Below are positions 49,091 to 60,440 of a stretch of 64,000 nt of DNA, in pieces. Origin of the DNA: Eopsaltria australis (taxonomy: Eukaryota > Chordata > Aves > Passeriformes > Petroicidae); assembly GCA_034509425.1 (NCBI GenBank), contig JAVTVJ010000297.1, positions 496,001 through 560,000 of the forward strand. Reading direction: 5' to 3'. The position numbers and the translations under genes are program-made. Position 1 is the stretch's first letter. Every line of letters begins with the position of its first letter. The notes beneath the pieces are model-generated. The model was not told the origin of the DNA. It did not search any database and was given only the letters and a program-made list of their open reading frames with translations.

Positions 49091-49863
49091 TTTTCCATGG
49101 AGTTACTCACCAGATAATTTGCAGCACATCCCCTCTGCATCCATTCAGCCAACAACACAAACAGTAACCTGCTCTTTTTTCCCAGCCCAATATTTATGAG
49201 GTGCCACGCTCCTGCTAAGCTTTAATTTCCCTTCCCCGTGTGGAGCAGAGCAGGGAGGGGGGGGAGGAGCAGCTTCCTCTTGGGAAGCTAAATCTGCAAA
49301 TCAAGCTTTGCAGGCAGCTCAGCTCCGAGGAAAGGAGACATATTGTGGGCTGGCTGAGCTGAGCTTTCATGTCTCGAGGCTCTGTTAGGCTGCACTCGTG
49401 GTGACACTTTGATAGACTGACACCGAGAACATTTTGTTCACACAGGAGTCTAAATAAGTTAATACAAGTGATGTGCCTTTTAGCCTCCCTCCCTGCCAGC
49501 CACACGTTGTGTTTTAAAATAAAACCTGGAAATTGGAGTGTGAAAATTCGTAGTGGGGAAATGTGGCGAGTCCCAGCTTGGCAGACAGCTCCTCTTGGTT
49601 TGGGTTTGTACAATACCTCCCCTCCTGTGGAATTAATAAGAATAATTAGAGTGATGATGGTGGTCATCATCATCAAACAAATAAAAATAATAAAAAGGTG
49701 TTTCAGTGGAGCCAGATATTAAAACCCGTTTTGTTATGCTCCTTGAGGATTTATTCTTATGTTACATATATGAGAATATTCTTATATTCTTATATTAATT
49801 TTATATGTTCTACCAAAGCCAGGGGCTGTTTGTTCACTCTGAAACTCATCTTTCCTCCTAAAG

Positions 49864-50012
49864 GTCAGCATAAAATCAAGTTCATCCCAGAAATGGTGGG
49901 GCCCATCCTGGAGATGACGCTGATCCCGGAAACGGAGCTGCGCAAAGCCACGATCCCAATCTTCTTTGACATGATGCAGTGTGAGTTCCACTCCACCAGG
50001 AGCTTCCAGAGG
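49864..50012 (+). CDS. DOCK1: DOCK1 exon (149 bp), helical region
   Basis: Acceptor cctcctaaag, donor GTAAGC at 50013. Two bases complete the split Gly; the next 49 codons read [49 protein letters not shown]. '[27 protein letters not shown]' is the hallmark pre-DHR-2 block of DOCK-A proteins, and STRSF favours DOCK1. The last codon is AGG (Arg) where I recall Met in mammals; the donor position leaves no other choice, so this is a real difference or a base error. Confidence 0.95.
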
Positions 50013-51734
50013 GTAAGCAGAGAGCTGCAGACATGTAAAGTGAGGGAGATTTAGCTGTTCTTTGACGAAACATCAGGAGTTTTGTTATTTCTCATTTTTC
50101 TAAGCAATAATATAATTATGGGTTTGCTTATTTCCTATAAGTCTTGAGGGGCTGTGGGGTTTTCAGCTGTTGGTTTGAAATGGGTATTGAAGGAGGAATT
50201 TGCATGTGGTAAATGAAACCTTTGGTTATGGCACAGGAGCAAAGACAGACGTCCTAAATTGTCACTGTGACTCACACAAGGCGTTTGCTCCTGAGATAAA
50301 TTGGACATAAAGGAAGCCTGATAATGTGGCAAAAGTAGAACCTGTAAGCATTTATCACCTCTATTATCTTATAATTTTGATTTTCCCCTACCATTTTATG
50401 GGTTTTGAAGAGGAAAAAACCAATCCAGCACTGTCAGTGCTGCTTCTTGCTCTACAGGCACTGCAAAATCTCAAACAGTAATGGAGCATTTTTATTCTAT
50501 TTTATTTGAATTTGCTGAGGGGAGCCCTTGAATACACACACCAACTTTCCCTGATAGCTGCAACTTTTGAAAGACAGCTGGAGCGAAAGAAAGTTTCCTG
50601 ATATCATTCATTTGACATTCCTCCCCTTGAAACTTTGCTTATGGATTGAGTTTAAGACTACTTAGGCCAGGCAGGGTTTGGACTAAGCCAGTGGAGCTCC
50701 TTCCCACTGCGAAATTTCTGTCACTTCGGGATATGACCTTGTGAATTTTGCAATAAAACCTGACACGTGTTGTTTGCTTTTTCCCCCTGTCTATTGGCAG
50801 CTTTCTTTCTTGGATGAAAAACCTTATCCTTTTCCATACTTTCCCTGGGAGCTGCTCTTGAGAAGCAGCTCTTAATAAATCTGTAGGCAGAGTAAATGAA
50901 AATCTGCGTGGGGAGACTTAAGCAAGGGAAATGGCATCAGCTTTATTGCCTTGATTTGTTTTGTGCTGGATGGTGTGTGGAGAGGCTGTGAACTGTATTT
51001 TGGCTTCATCCAATTACTGCATAATCATTTTTTTTCTCATGTTTGACTCCAGTGCTACTGTAAAGATTGAAATGCTCGCTGGGATGCCATTTAAACAGTT
51101 TCCTGTCAGATGCTCTCTTTTGTTGCTTGTCATTTTTTATTTGCACAATTATATAGATCATGAAAAATCCGTGGGTAACTTTATAGCTGAATTTATGGCC
51201 CTCAGTTTTCCTGACAGAAGGAAACCAGCTTTGTGTGGAATAGTTGGGTGATTTTAATAAATGAATGTCTTAAATATTTCACTTATGGGGGGCTTTTTTT
51301 TGCCGTTTGAGAAGAAATATGTCTCATCCTCAATCAGAGCTGTCTGGGGTGTACTTGGCACTGTATTTCCTGTGGCACTGTAGATTCTTTGTGGATGTAG
51401 CATTGACAGGACAAGTGCAGAGGTAACAACCCCCTTTTCCATGGGTTTGGAGGGAACAGCCACATCCCACAAGGAATAATCAATCAAGGATTGACAAGGA
51501 ATAATCAATCTGTCCATTGATCACGCACTTCTGGAGTTTGCTGGGTATCTCAGGTTGGCCTTTGGGGAATGAGGATCACAGGCTTGGGAAAAGCAGAGGG
51601 TTGAGGGAAAGTCTAGGTTGGATGGGACCTCTGGAAGTGATCTGTGCCTTAGGTGGGGTTATCTGGGACCACCTGGAGCTCAGTTTGGAATGTTTCCAGT
51701 GAGGGTTTGAGCATTTCTCTGTGTGAGCTATTCC

Positions 51735-51838
51735 AGTGTTTAATCCTGGCCTATGGAAGGTGTCCCTGCCTGTGACAGGGGGTTTGGAATGAAATAAGGT
51801 CCCTTCCAACCCCAACCATTCCAGGATTCTGGGATTGA
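51735..51838 (+). mobile_element. CR1 LINE 3' end fragment
   Basis: The sense tail is 'aatcctggcctatggaaggt', 'gtccctgcctgtgacagggg' and 'aaggtcccttccaaccccaa', then 'ttccaggattctggg'. A second, decayed piece may lie at 51610-51690 ('aggttggatgggacctctgg'). Confidence 0.72.
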
Positions 51839-51914
51839 GACTTTTTGCTTTTTATTTCCTGATGGAATTTCCTCGGATCAGCTTGTGCCTGTTCCTGCTC
51901 CCCTCTCCTCTCTG

Positions 51915-52115
51915 AGCACCTTTTAGGCACTGGAATGTTTGAGTTGGATCTTCCCTGGGCTGAACAAACCCAATTCCCTCAGCCATTGCTGTGGCCAGGT
52001 TCTGCAGCCCTCTGCCCATGTTGGTGGCCCTCCTTTGGCCACCTCCAGCTTGTCAGGGTCTCTCTGAGCTGGTGGATCAGAGCCAGACACGGAATTCCAG
52101 CTGTGCTTCCACAAG
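51915..52115 (-). mobile_element. CR1 LINE internal fragment
   Basis: Antisense deep module: 'gatcttccctgggctgaaca', 'aattccctcagccattgctg', 'ctctgcccatgttggtggcc', 'ctcctttggccacctccagc' and 'gacacggaattccagctgtg'. It lacks the 3' end, so it is either a separate truncated copy or the rest of one broken by the plus-strand insertion next to it. Confidence 0.65.
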
Positions 52116-54509
52116 TGCTATAGTCCTATTGCTGCTCTGGCCATGCTCGTGCTGGTGCAGTCCAGGACACATTGAGGCTCCATTGAAATGGGACACTCTT
52201 TTTCATGTTCAGCTTGGTAAATTTGGCTTCCCCAGTCCCCTTCTCACCCTTTGTGTACCTGGAAAAAGCTTCCATGAGATCTTGCTCCGTGGTTTCCTCA
52301 GGCACTGAAGTGGGGCTGCCTGCTCTGTAGATTCCCTGCTCATTTTTTAGTCTCTTTTGTGTTGAAGTGATAGAAATAGATATAATTTTTTTTTTAATAT
52401 TATCAGTACCTAGGCAAGCTTTGATGCTTAATGGGTCGATGTAATGTGCTGCTTTATATCCTTTATGTGCAAGTACCAATTATCCTTGTCCAGCACTGCT
52501 TCCAGAGAGAACTTCCAAATGGAATGGTTGGCTGCTGTTAAACTAATCTGCCAGAAATCCAATTACCTAACCTTATTAGTCACATCAACAAGGGTTTAGA
52601 TTGGCTCCACTTCCCCAGCAGATGTAGCAACCTCATGATTCGTGGGGGAGGAATTGCAGTTTGGTGCAGGCCTCGGATGCTGTGATGGTTTGTGTGATAA
52701 ACAGGCAGCTTTGCCTGTGGTGGTTTTCATTTCAGGAGGATTTGGGTTTGCCTGCTAAAACCAGGAGCAGACAGAAGGGGTTTTTTTTTTACTTCTCCCA
52801 GTGTGTTTAGAGACAAAACAAGATAAATCCCCCTTGTTGCTACAGAACTATATTAAGGCTGACTGAATGAAAAGCTGGAGTTGCCCATTTTTGTCCTCTC
52901 CCTCTGAAGGTGCTTTGAAGCCTTTATAAGACTTCCAAGTACCTCAAAGCAGGAATCCCATCCTAAAAACAGTGTGGGACTGAAGGTTCCCTGTGGAAGG
53001 AAACTCCTCCACTCAGCTTCTCCCTTGGCCAGTTTCAGTAGTGGAGCCTCTGGATCAAAGGGAATTTGTCAGAGCCGTGGGAGCCTTCAAAGAGAATTGG
53101 TTTGATTGTTCAGGGCCTGCTCAGGTGAGTGGGATGGATCCCCTGGTGATAACAGGAGGGAAAGCTCCAGTTGAAACAGCCCTTCAGCTGGAATGTGGAG
53201 TTTGGAGCATGGAAAGCTCCTGTTCCTCCCAGCTGTGGCTCCATTCCTCATTTCCTACCAGCTCTCCTTTTCCTTTGCATAAAATTCAATTCACCTTTTT
53301 GCTGTGTCCCTGCTGGTATCACATTCTGCTTGCTTGGAGCTGAGCCCATTTCTAACATTTAACAATAAATCTCAGTATCACCCAACGGTCACACCAGCAT
53401 TTTGATTTTCACATGCTGGTTATTGATGAATTTCAAATGGATTTAATTCCCCTTAGTAAGAAGTTTCCCATGGTTTATCTGAATCTCTCTTGGCTTTTAG
53501 AACCTGTAATTCCTCATGAAGTCTTTTTGCCCCTTCTGAGCCCTGGGTTAACCTCCCTTGCCCTGTGCTGTGGATTTGCAGGTAGGACACAAGGAAATGA
53601 CTCTCCCAGTTCCTGTGATCCCACTGAACATTCCAATCCAAATAATGAATCCCCCACAAAGGGCTGGGTTCAATAAGTAACATTTTTTAATTACCTGCAG
53701 TTGAAATGTGAATGTGTAAGTTTTTCTTGGTTTCTGGCCTTTTGGAGAATATCAGTATTTCACCTGGAGAATGAGGGAGAAAGGTAATGGCAACAGCCTC
53801 CAAAATGATCCCATATTTTAATGGAATGCTGTGGAAAAATAGGAAAGGGAACAGATGAAATTGTTGGGAATTGCCACCAACTTTCATAAAAACCTCTGAG
53901 CAAACTGCTGTACTTGTGTGCCATTTCTGCATTAGGACTAATTTCTGCTGGTGTGATCTGTCACTTGAATTTTATATGGCAAATTGTTATTACCCCACAT
54001 GAAAATGAATTTATAGCAGCTTGGAGGGATGGAAGCCCTCCTCATCTGCAGCAGGATTAACTTGTCAGCCAGTGCTACAAACACAGCCTTCCTTGAGGTA
54101 AACCCAAGCCCAGAAGTGATGAGTGGAGTCGACAGGAGATGGCTCACCCTGATTTATTGGCTCCAGGTGGGAGATCACAGGTAGTGGAAGCACTGGATGT
54201 GCTCTCTGCTCAAGGTCAAGCTCTCATCCTAAAGAGAAGCTGAGATCTTGATCAGCTGCAGGGAAAAGTGGATAATAATGTCCTGTAATCTCCCTGATAC
54301 CACCCCTCAAGCTTTCAGTGCCAACAGAGGGTGTGAATGTGGCTCATGGATGGTGCAGATATTCCCCCTGAGCCTCCAGAAGGAGCCTCAGCGAGTGCCA
54401 CTGGCTCTAATGGAAACACTGGAGATCTGGCACTTCTTCATTTGAGACTAAATCCCATCACAATAATTGCAGGCTTATTTATGCATTAAATTAAATGTAA
54501 TGCATTTTT

Positions 54510-54560
54510 AAAAAAATAATGCATTAGGGGGAAAAAAAAAAGAGAGAAAAGGAAAAATGG
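54510..54560. repeat. A-rich low-complexity tract
   Basis: Runs of A with interspersed G ('gggggaaaaaaaaaaagaga'). Confidence 0.8.
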
Positions 54561-55284
54561 AATTTATCAACAGATGCCAGGTGCAGTGTCCCAGAGCCAT
54601 TGGCTTGTGCAGCTCCAGGGTCACATTCCTACTCCCAGCATGGGAAATGCTAAACCTCCAAAGCTCCGTAAACCTCAGCTGGGATTGGTGAAACCTTCCT
54701 CTGTGGAAAGACCACGGAAGGAGTTTTAACTGATGTTAAATAACATTTATTCATCTGGCTGCCATGGTCTGCATCACAGCGACTCCATGAGAATAGCAGG
54801 AATCACTGAAGAGCAAAGATATTGTCAATAATCTCTAAAAGCCCCAAAATGCCACGAGTTCAGCCCAAGAGGCTGTTAGGGAAATGGCCCAAAAATGCGT
54901 GGATTTACAGAGATTTAAGTAAAACTGATAGTGGGAAGATCCTCGGGATCCTGCATGACAAATGTAATTGCTCTTCTCTATCTGAGTAATCTCTTCCTAA
55001 AAAATACATCACCCACAGGGCTGGGGCTGGCAGCAAGTGTCATTTTTCACCTTGGGTTAGAAAGTCATTTTCTTGCTGGGCTCATTAGGGAACAGGAATT
55101 TTGTGACTTCTCTGTTTCATCATTGTGTTGTTTCAGTGTTCTACTCAAGGCTCTCATACTGTGGGAGCATGGTTGGTTCTGGGAGGGGGTGGATTGCATT
55201 TTCCTGCCTTTTCTCTTTTCCCTGTCATTATTTTAATGATGGATTCATTGTGTTCACTGTGACCAGGGGCAGCACCTGAGGGAA

Positions 55285-55525
55285 CAGGTGGAGCTGGCAG
55301 GGAGGTTTAGGTTAGATTTTAGGGAAAGGTTCTTCCCCCAGAGGGTGCTGGGCACTGCCCAGGCTCCCCAGGGAAAGGGCACGGCCCCGAGGCTGCCAGA
55401 GCTTCAGGAGGGTTTGGTCAGCACTCCCAGGGATGCCCAGGGTGGGATTGTTGAGGTGTCTGTGCAGGGACAGGGGATGGACTCAGTGATCCTTTAGGGT
55501 CCCTCCCAACTCATTTATCTGTGAT
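55285..55525 (+). mobile_element. CR1 LINE 3' fragment
   Basis: Sense modules are 'gggaggtttaggttagattt', 'gggcactgcccaggctcccc', 'ggactcagtgatcctttagg' and 'gtccctcccaactcatttat'. This belongs to the CR1 type with 'gctgccagagcttcaggagg' in the middle. Confidence 0.73.
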
Positions 55526-55574
55526 TAATTGGCTTTGTCAAATCAGTCATTGGTGATCACCCCCTGCCAGTTGG

Positions 55575-55690
55575 ATCTCCTGGGTGTCCATGAGGGTTTG
55601 GATGCCCAGGGTGGGATCTGGGGGGTCTGTGCAGGGCCAGGAGTTGATGATCCTGTGGGTCCCTTCCAGCCCAGAATATTTTGTGATGCA
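55575..55690 (+). mobile_element. Second partial CR1 3' end
   Basis: The last ~110 bp of the neighbouring CR1 recur: 'gggtttggatgcccagggtg', 'ggggtctgtgcagggccagg' and 'gggtcccttccagcccagaa'. Either a partial tandem duplication or an independent insertion of the same subfamily. Confidence 0.58.
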
Positions 55691-56743
55691 GACAGTCCAT
55701 TCTTTCTCCATGGGCACACTGTGTGCTGTTATATCACCTGCAGATGCAAAGTACATCTCCTGACATTTACCAAATGTTGGTACTCCTTGTTCCTGTGCAG
55801 GGGCTCTTTGCTTCTCCTCAGTGTCCTTAGGGCTGGCTTAAGCAAGTGACAGTGAAAAAACCTGGTGACACTGTTGTGTCACCAGACTCCCACTCTGAGC
55901 CCTGGGCTCCCATTCCCCTGCCACGGGCTCCCAGCTCAGCCAGCCTCTCCTGCTGAGACCTCTGTCTTTAATCCTGTGGATGCCTGTGCTTGTTTAATGA
56001 AGAATTAGGAATCAGGTGACTAAACTGATTCATTACAGAGCAGCAAGCTTAGAGTGAGCCTTCCTCCACTAACAGTTCACATTCATTCCCAGCAGCAACA
56101 GCTAAAACCCTCTGTAATCATTAAAAATCCAGGGAATTATCCAGTTTGCATTTAAAATACATCCCGATGGCCGCTTAAGTTTGCATTCTTTTATTATTGC
56201 CCAAATAAAATTATTCTGGAGTTGTTTGAAATGACTCCCTTCCCTTCTGCAGGGTTTTTGAACAGCTTTATCAGTTGTGTCCCACTGGGAGTCAGTGTCT
56301 GTGTGCTGAAAAGGGATGTCAGGGATGCTGGGGGGGCACCCAGCAGGGTTATCCAGCCTCAGGTGTTGCCTTTCCTCTCCTCTCTCAGAGAGCTTCCAGC
56401 ATTTTTGTGTTCAGTTCTGTCTCTGAGGACATTCTGTGTCTCCTTTCTCCCTGCCCTCACTGCTGTCATTAATCTCCTTCTTTGGTTTTCCATAATGCAA
56501 ATATTTACCCTTCATTTAACAACACGACCAACGATTCCTTCAAAAAAGAAATCCTTGTAGGGCAGGAGATCATCTTGGAGAGTCTAAAACCAGAGGCTGC
56601 AAACTCTAAAAGGCAGCCAAGCTTTAAACCAGGGGCTAAACGTCTCACCGAGGCACCCAACCAATCTGGGAGGCATCGAGGCTACAGCAACAAAGCGAAA
56701 TCTTGGCCAGCTGATTATTTCTGCTTGCTTTGTTTAATTACAG

Positions 56744-56829
56744 TTCGAGAACGAGATCATCACCAAACTGGATCACGAGGTGGAAGGGGGCCGTGGAGAT
56801 GAGCAGTACAAAGTGTTATTTGACAAAAT
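56744..56829 (+). CDS. DOCK1: DOCK1 exon (86 bp), helical region before DHR-2
   Basis: Acceptor tttaattacag, donor GTAAGT at 56830. Phase 0 start: [20 protein letters not shown], then QYKVLFDK and two bases of Ile. '[12 protein letters not shown]' is a near-invariant DOCK-A motif, and LDHEVEGG favours DOCK1 over DOCK5 (LDQ). The exon is separated from the next by an intron of only 188 bp. Confidence 0.95.
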
Positions 56830-57017
56830 GTAAGTGTTGATCAGCAGCAGAATTTATGTCACGGGGAAGTCAGGAGAGAGAGCAATTAGGCGACAATGAA
56901 CTTTGTAGCCCAGAAATAATTAAAATCTGTTAACGATGCGCGGTGTTTAAAACTGCACCTGAGTCAAGGTTTTTCTCAGCGTGTGATTAACAAGGCGAAC
57001 TTAATTGGTTTTTTCAG

Positions 57018-57174
57018 TCTCTTGGAGCACTGCAGGAAGCACAAGTACCTGGCTAAGAGTGGGGAGACCTTTGTGAAGCTGGTGGTGAGGCTGATGGAGA
57101 GGCTGCTGGACTACAGGACCATCATGCACGACGAGAACAAGGAGAACCGCATGAGCTGCACCGTCAACGTGCTG
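57018..57174 (+). CDS. DOCK1: DOCK1 exon (157 bp), run-up to DHR-2
   Basis: Acceptor gttttttcag, donor GTGAGC at 57175. One base completes Ile, then 52 codons: LLEHCRKHKYLAKSGETFVK, LVVRLMERLLDYRTIMHDE, NKENRMSCTVNVL. 'LLDYRTIMHDE-KENRMSCTVNVL' is strongly conserved in the family and leads directly into DHR-2. The exon is GC-rich relative to its surroundings. The donor is followed within 15 bp by a 1-kb 11-bp satellite, and the exon frame stays open through the donor for 182 more codons before TAA at 57721, so an intron-retained transcript would not stop at once. Confidence 0.95.
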
Positions 57175-57189
57175 GTGAGCAGGGAAATC

Positions 57190-58210
57190 TCCACAAAATC
57201 ACCAAAAGAACACCACAACATCACCACAAATCACTGCAAATTCACCACAAAATCACCAAAAAATCACCAAAAAACCACCACAAAATCACCACAAAGCACT
57301 AAAAATTCACCACAAAATCACCAAAAAATCACCACAAAATCACCACAAAATCACCAAAAAACCACCACAAAATCACCACAAAGCACTACAAATTCATCAC
57401 CAAAAGAACACCAAAAAATCACCAAAAAATCACCAAAAAATCACCAAAAAATCACCAAAAAATCACCAAAAAACCACCACAAAATCACCACAAAACCACC
57501 ACAAAATCACCAAAAAAACCACCACAAAATCACCACAAAGCACTACAAATTCATCACAAAATTGCCAAAAAATCACCACAAAATCACCAAAAAAACAGCA
57601 CAAAATCACCAAAAAACCACCACAGAATCACCACAAATCACTGCAAATTCACCACAAAATCACCAAAAATTCACCACAAAGTCACCACAAAACCGCCACA
57701 AAATGATCGCAAAATTGCCATAAAATCACCACGAAATGACTGCAAAATTGCTACAAACTCATCAAAAATTGCCACAGAATCACCACGAATGACTACAAAT
57801 TCACCACAAAATTGGCACAGTATCACCTCAAAATCATCAGAAAATCACTACAAAATTGCCAAAAATCATCACAAAATCGTCATAAAAACGTCACAAAATT
57901 GCCTCAAACTCATCACAAACTCATCACAAACTCATCACAAAATCATCACAAAATCATCACAAACTCATCACAAAATCATCACAAAATCATCACAAAATCA
58001 CCAAAAATCATCACAAAATTGCTACAAAATCACTACAAAATCACCTCAAAAATCACCACAATATCACCAAAAAATCACCACACAGCCATCACAAAATCAC
58101 CACAAAACCACCAAAAATCACCACAGAATTTCCACAGAATCACCACAAAATTGCCACAAAATCACTGCAAAATCACCCAAAAATCACCACAAAATCAGCA
58201 CAGTATCAGC
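57190..58210. repeat. 11-bp A/C-rich satellite array, about 90 units
   Basis: The unit is TCACC followed by ACAAAA or AAAAAA; 33 nt equals 11 codons, so every frame cycles through the same peptide (ITKKSPKNHQK type). Drift increases towards the distal end, where TCATCACAAAA and CACTACAAAAT variants appear. G is almost absent from the plus strand. The A-tracts recur every 11 bp, close to a helical turn. Open frames of 246, 183 and 139 codons arise from it. The array is intronic; its RNA would be A/C-rich and unstructured. Confidence 0.97.
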
Positions 58211-60029
58211 CAAACCCCCACTGCTCTCTGAATCCCACACTTTTAACAAAGGGCTTGTATCAAGCGGGGTGTATGTTGGAATTCTCATGGAAATTTGGAG
58301 TGCTTTAAGGTTTTTTCCTATTGTTTCCCTATTTTGGTGAAGGCGAATCTGTGAAAAAATGGATTATCCCTTCTTTAATTGTTTCTTTAATTGTTTCTAC
58401 ACAAAGATTGAAGGAGAAACGTTCCAGGGCCTGTTCATTGACATTTACAATTGATGTATAAACAACTCTGTGCAGAGAAACACTTAACACACAGAACGTC
58501 AGAGTTCTCTGCCATTTACTCCCAAAATTTCCATGGATTTGCAATCCCATTTGTATTCTGCTCTCTGCTCTGCCCCCATATTCAAATTATTTGAAGGAAC
58601 TGGGGTTACTGTTTCATTCACAGCAGGAAAAGCTTGGCGTGTTTTCCTCACTGACAGGAAATTTCCTCCTTTTAGATCCTGAAATTTTGGAGTTTCCACT
58701 CCGGACACAAATCTTGGTCCATTCAGGCTGGAGTTGGGAACAATAATTGTCCCCATTTGTACTCACACACATCATGTTTTTTTGGTGGAGATTTAGACAA
58801 TGAGATTTTACAACCCAAAAATCATGAAAAATAACTTTCAGAGACGCCCAAAATAATGTGAACTAAATTTGATTTTTCTACTGGCATTGTTTGCCACTGA
58901 GGATTCCCAGCTTTCCTCCCCAGATCATCATCAAAGCTTTGATTTTGCTTAAATACGTGAGGCACAACCAGTGTTTATCATTTATGTGATCTGGCTGATG
59001 GATTTTGTTCAGGAAAGAGCTGAGTAAATAGTTTACAGGGGTTTTTTTTGCATATAATGTATTTTTAGCTTTATTTTTTGCATCTGATGCAGTGCTGGGC
59101 TCGTGCAGTGCAGCCTTTACACCACCCCATCACATCAACCACAAACCACACAGTGCCCACTGGAGCAGGAGAGGACATGGAGGCATCAAATCCAAAACTG
59201 GGCGTTTATTTTTAGTTTGTTTTTCCTCTCTGTGCACATCAGAAAGCATCAGGATGTTTGGGAAACGGGCAAAGAGGAGGCATTTGGGGAGTTGTCACCA
59301 GCTGGGCATGTGCAAGCGCTGCTGGGTTGCCCCCAGAAAGGTCACGGCGTCCTCCCGAGCAGAGCCCTGCTGGAAAATCCTGCCAGTTCTCCAAGCAGGA
59401 TGGGAAACAGCAAATCACAGGCACCACACACTGAGTCAAACTGGGAAAATTCCCTCAGGAAGGTGAAGTTGTTTCTCCTTCCCTTCATCAGAGCACTCGG
59501 AGTCTCCTCCCAGGAATCCTCGCCATCCCCGTGGGGATGGAGCACTTGGGGGTTGGGTTTGTTTTCTCCCAAGGGTCTCCCAACAGCAGCTCCTGACGCT
59601 GGTTTTTGGCAGCTGAGTTTGTCAGGCATTTGCAGATGATGGATTCTGTGGGTGATTTGCTGCTGTCGGGTTCAGTCACCATCAGACACCAAGGCCAGGC
59701 CTGCTGGAGCCACTGGAGTCCCCGGGAAGCAGCACTGGGTACAATTTCCCATCGCTTTCAGTAGCCACAGTTTCAAGCTTCAGCTTGATCTTACACTCCC
59801 TTTTTCCCTCCAGGGCCCACTCAGCCTTTTCATCACTCCCAGGTACCTGAAGTGAAATTCGTGCCTTTGCAAAAATCCAACCCAGGGCTGAAACTCAGCA
59901 CAATTCCCACGTGAGGTCTCAAAGAGTTCCTAATTAGGGCTTTAGTGATGCTGAGGCTGAGCTGGGATTAAATTTGTCTGTACTGGTGGGAGTTTAACTG
60001 GGAGGGTTTGATCTGCACTTAAATCAGTG

Positions 60030-60440
60030 CTGATGGGGAAGGGGCTGGAGCCCCAGGAGAGGCTGAGGGAGCTGGGAAGGGGCTGGAGAATTCCTGAGGG
60101 AGCTGGGAAAGGGCTGGAGAATTCCTGAGGGAGCTGGGAAGGGGCTGAGCCTGGAGCAAAGGAGGCTCAGGGGGGACCTTGTGGCTCTGCACAGTCCCTG
60201 ACAGGAGGGGGCTCAGGGGGGGTCGGGCTCTGCTCCCAGGGAACAGGGACAGGAGAGGAACGGCCTCAGGCTGGGCCAGGGGAGATTTATTGGGATATTG
60301 GGGAAATTCCTGCATGGAAAAGTCCAGCCCTGGCACAGCTGCTCAGGGCAGGGGTAGAGTGCCCATCTGTAGAGGAATTTAAAATCCACGTTGATGTGGC
60401 AGCTGAGGACATGGGACAGTGGTGGCCTTGGCAGTTTGTT
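60030..60440 (+). mobile_element. CR1 LINE 3' fragment (second subfamily type)
   Basis: Sense copy: 'ggagaattcctgagggagct' occurs twice in tandem at its 5' side, then 'gcctggagcaaaggaggctc', 'ggctctgcacagtccctgac', 'gaacggcctcaggctgggcc' and a decayed 'gatgtggcagctgaggacat' tail. Confidence 0.8.

Larger units (their letters stand above)
44188..49863 (+). other. DOCK1: 5.7-kb DOCK1 intron
   Basis: It holds CR1 fragments at 44255 (+), 45350 (-) and 48925 (+), plus a compact CpG-bearing patch at 47930-48190. The remaining sequence (44365-45345, 45715-47925, 49095-49860) is unique with no exon-like frame. The acceptor is tttcctcctaaag. Confidence 0.85.
50013..56743 (+). other. DOCK1: 6.7-kb DOCK1 intron
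   Basis: It contains CR1 pieces at 51735 (+), 51915 (-), 55285 (+) and 55575 (+) and an A-rich tract at about 54510-54560. 50020-51590, 52120-55280 and 55700-56740 are unique sequence without exon-like frames. The acceptor is gtttaattacag. Confidence 0.85.

Noticed and set aside
48553..49158. 201-codon minus-strand open frame
   Set aside because: Its middle is antisense CR1 and the rest has no protein-like pattern or conserved motif.
57190..58210. CRISPR-like array
   Set aside because: The 11-bp direct repeat has no spacers, and the context is a vertebrate intron.
57789..58340. 183- and 139-codon Lys/Asn/His-rich open frames
   Set aside because: They derive wholly from the 11-bp satellite and are not continuous with the DOCK1 frame.
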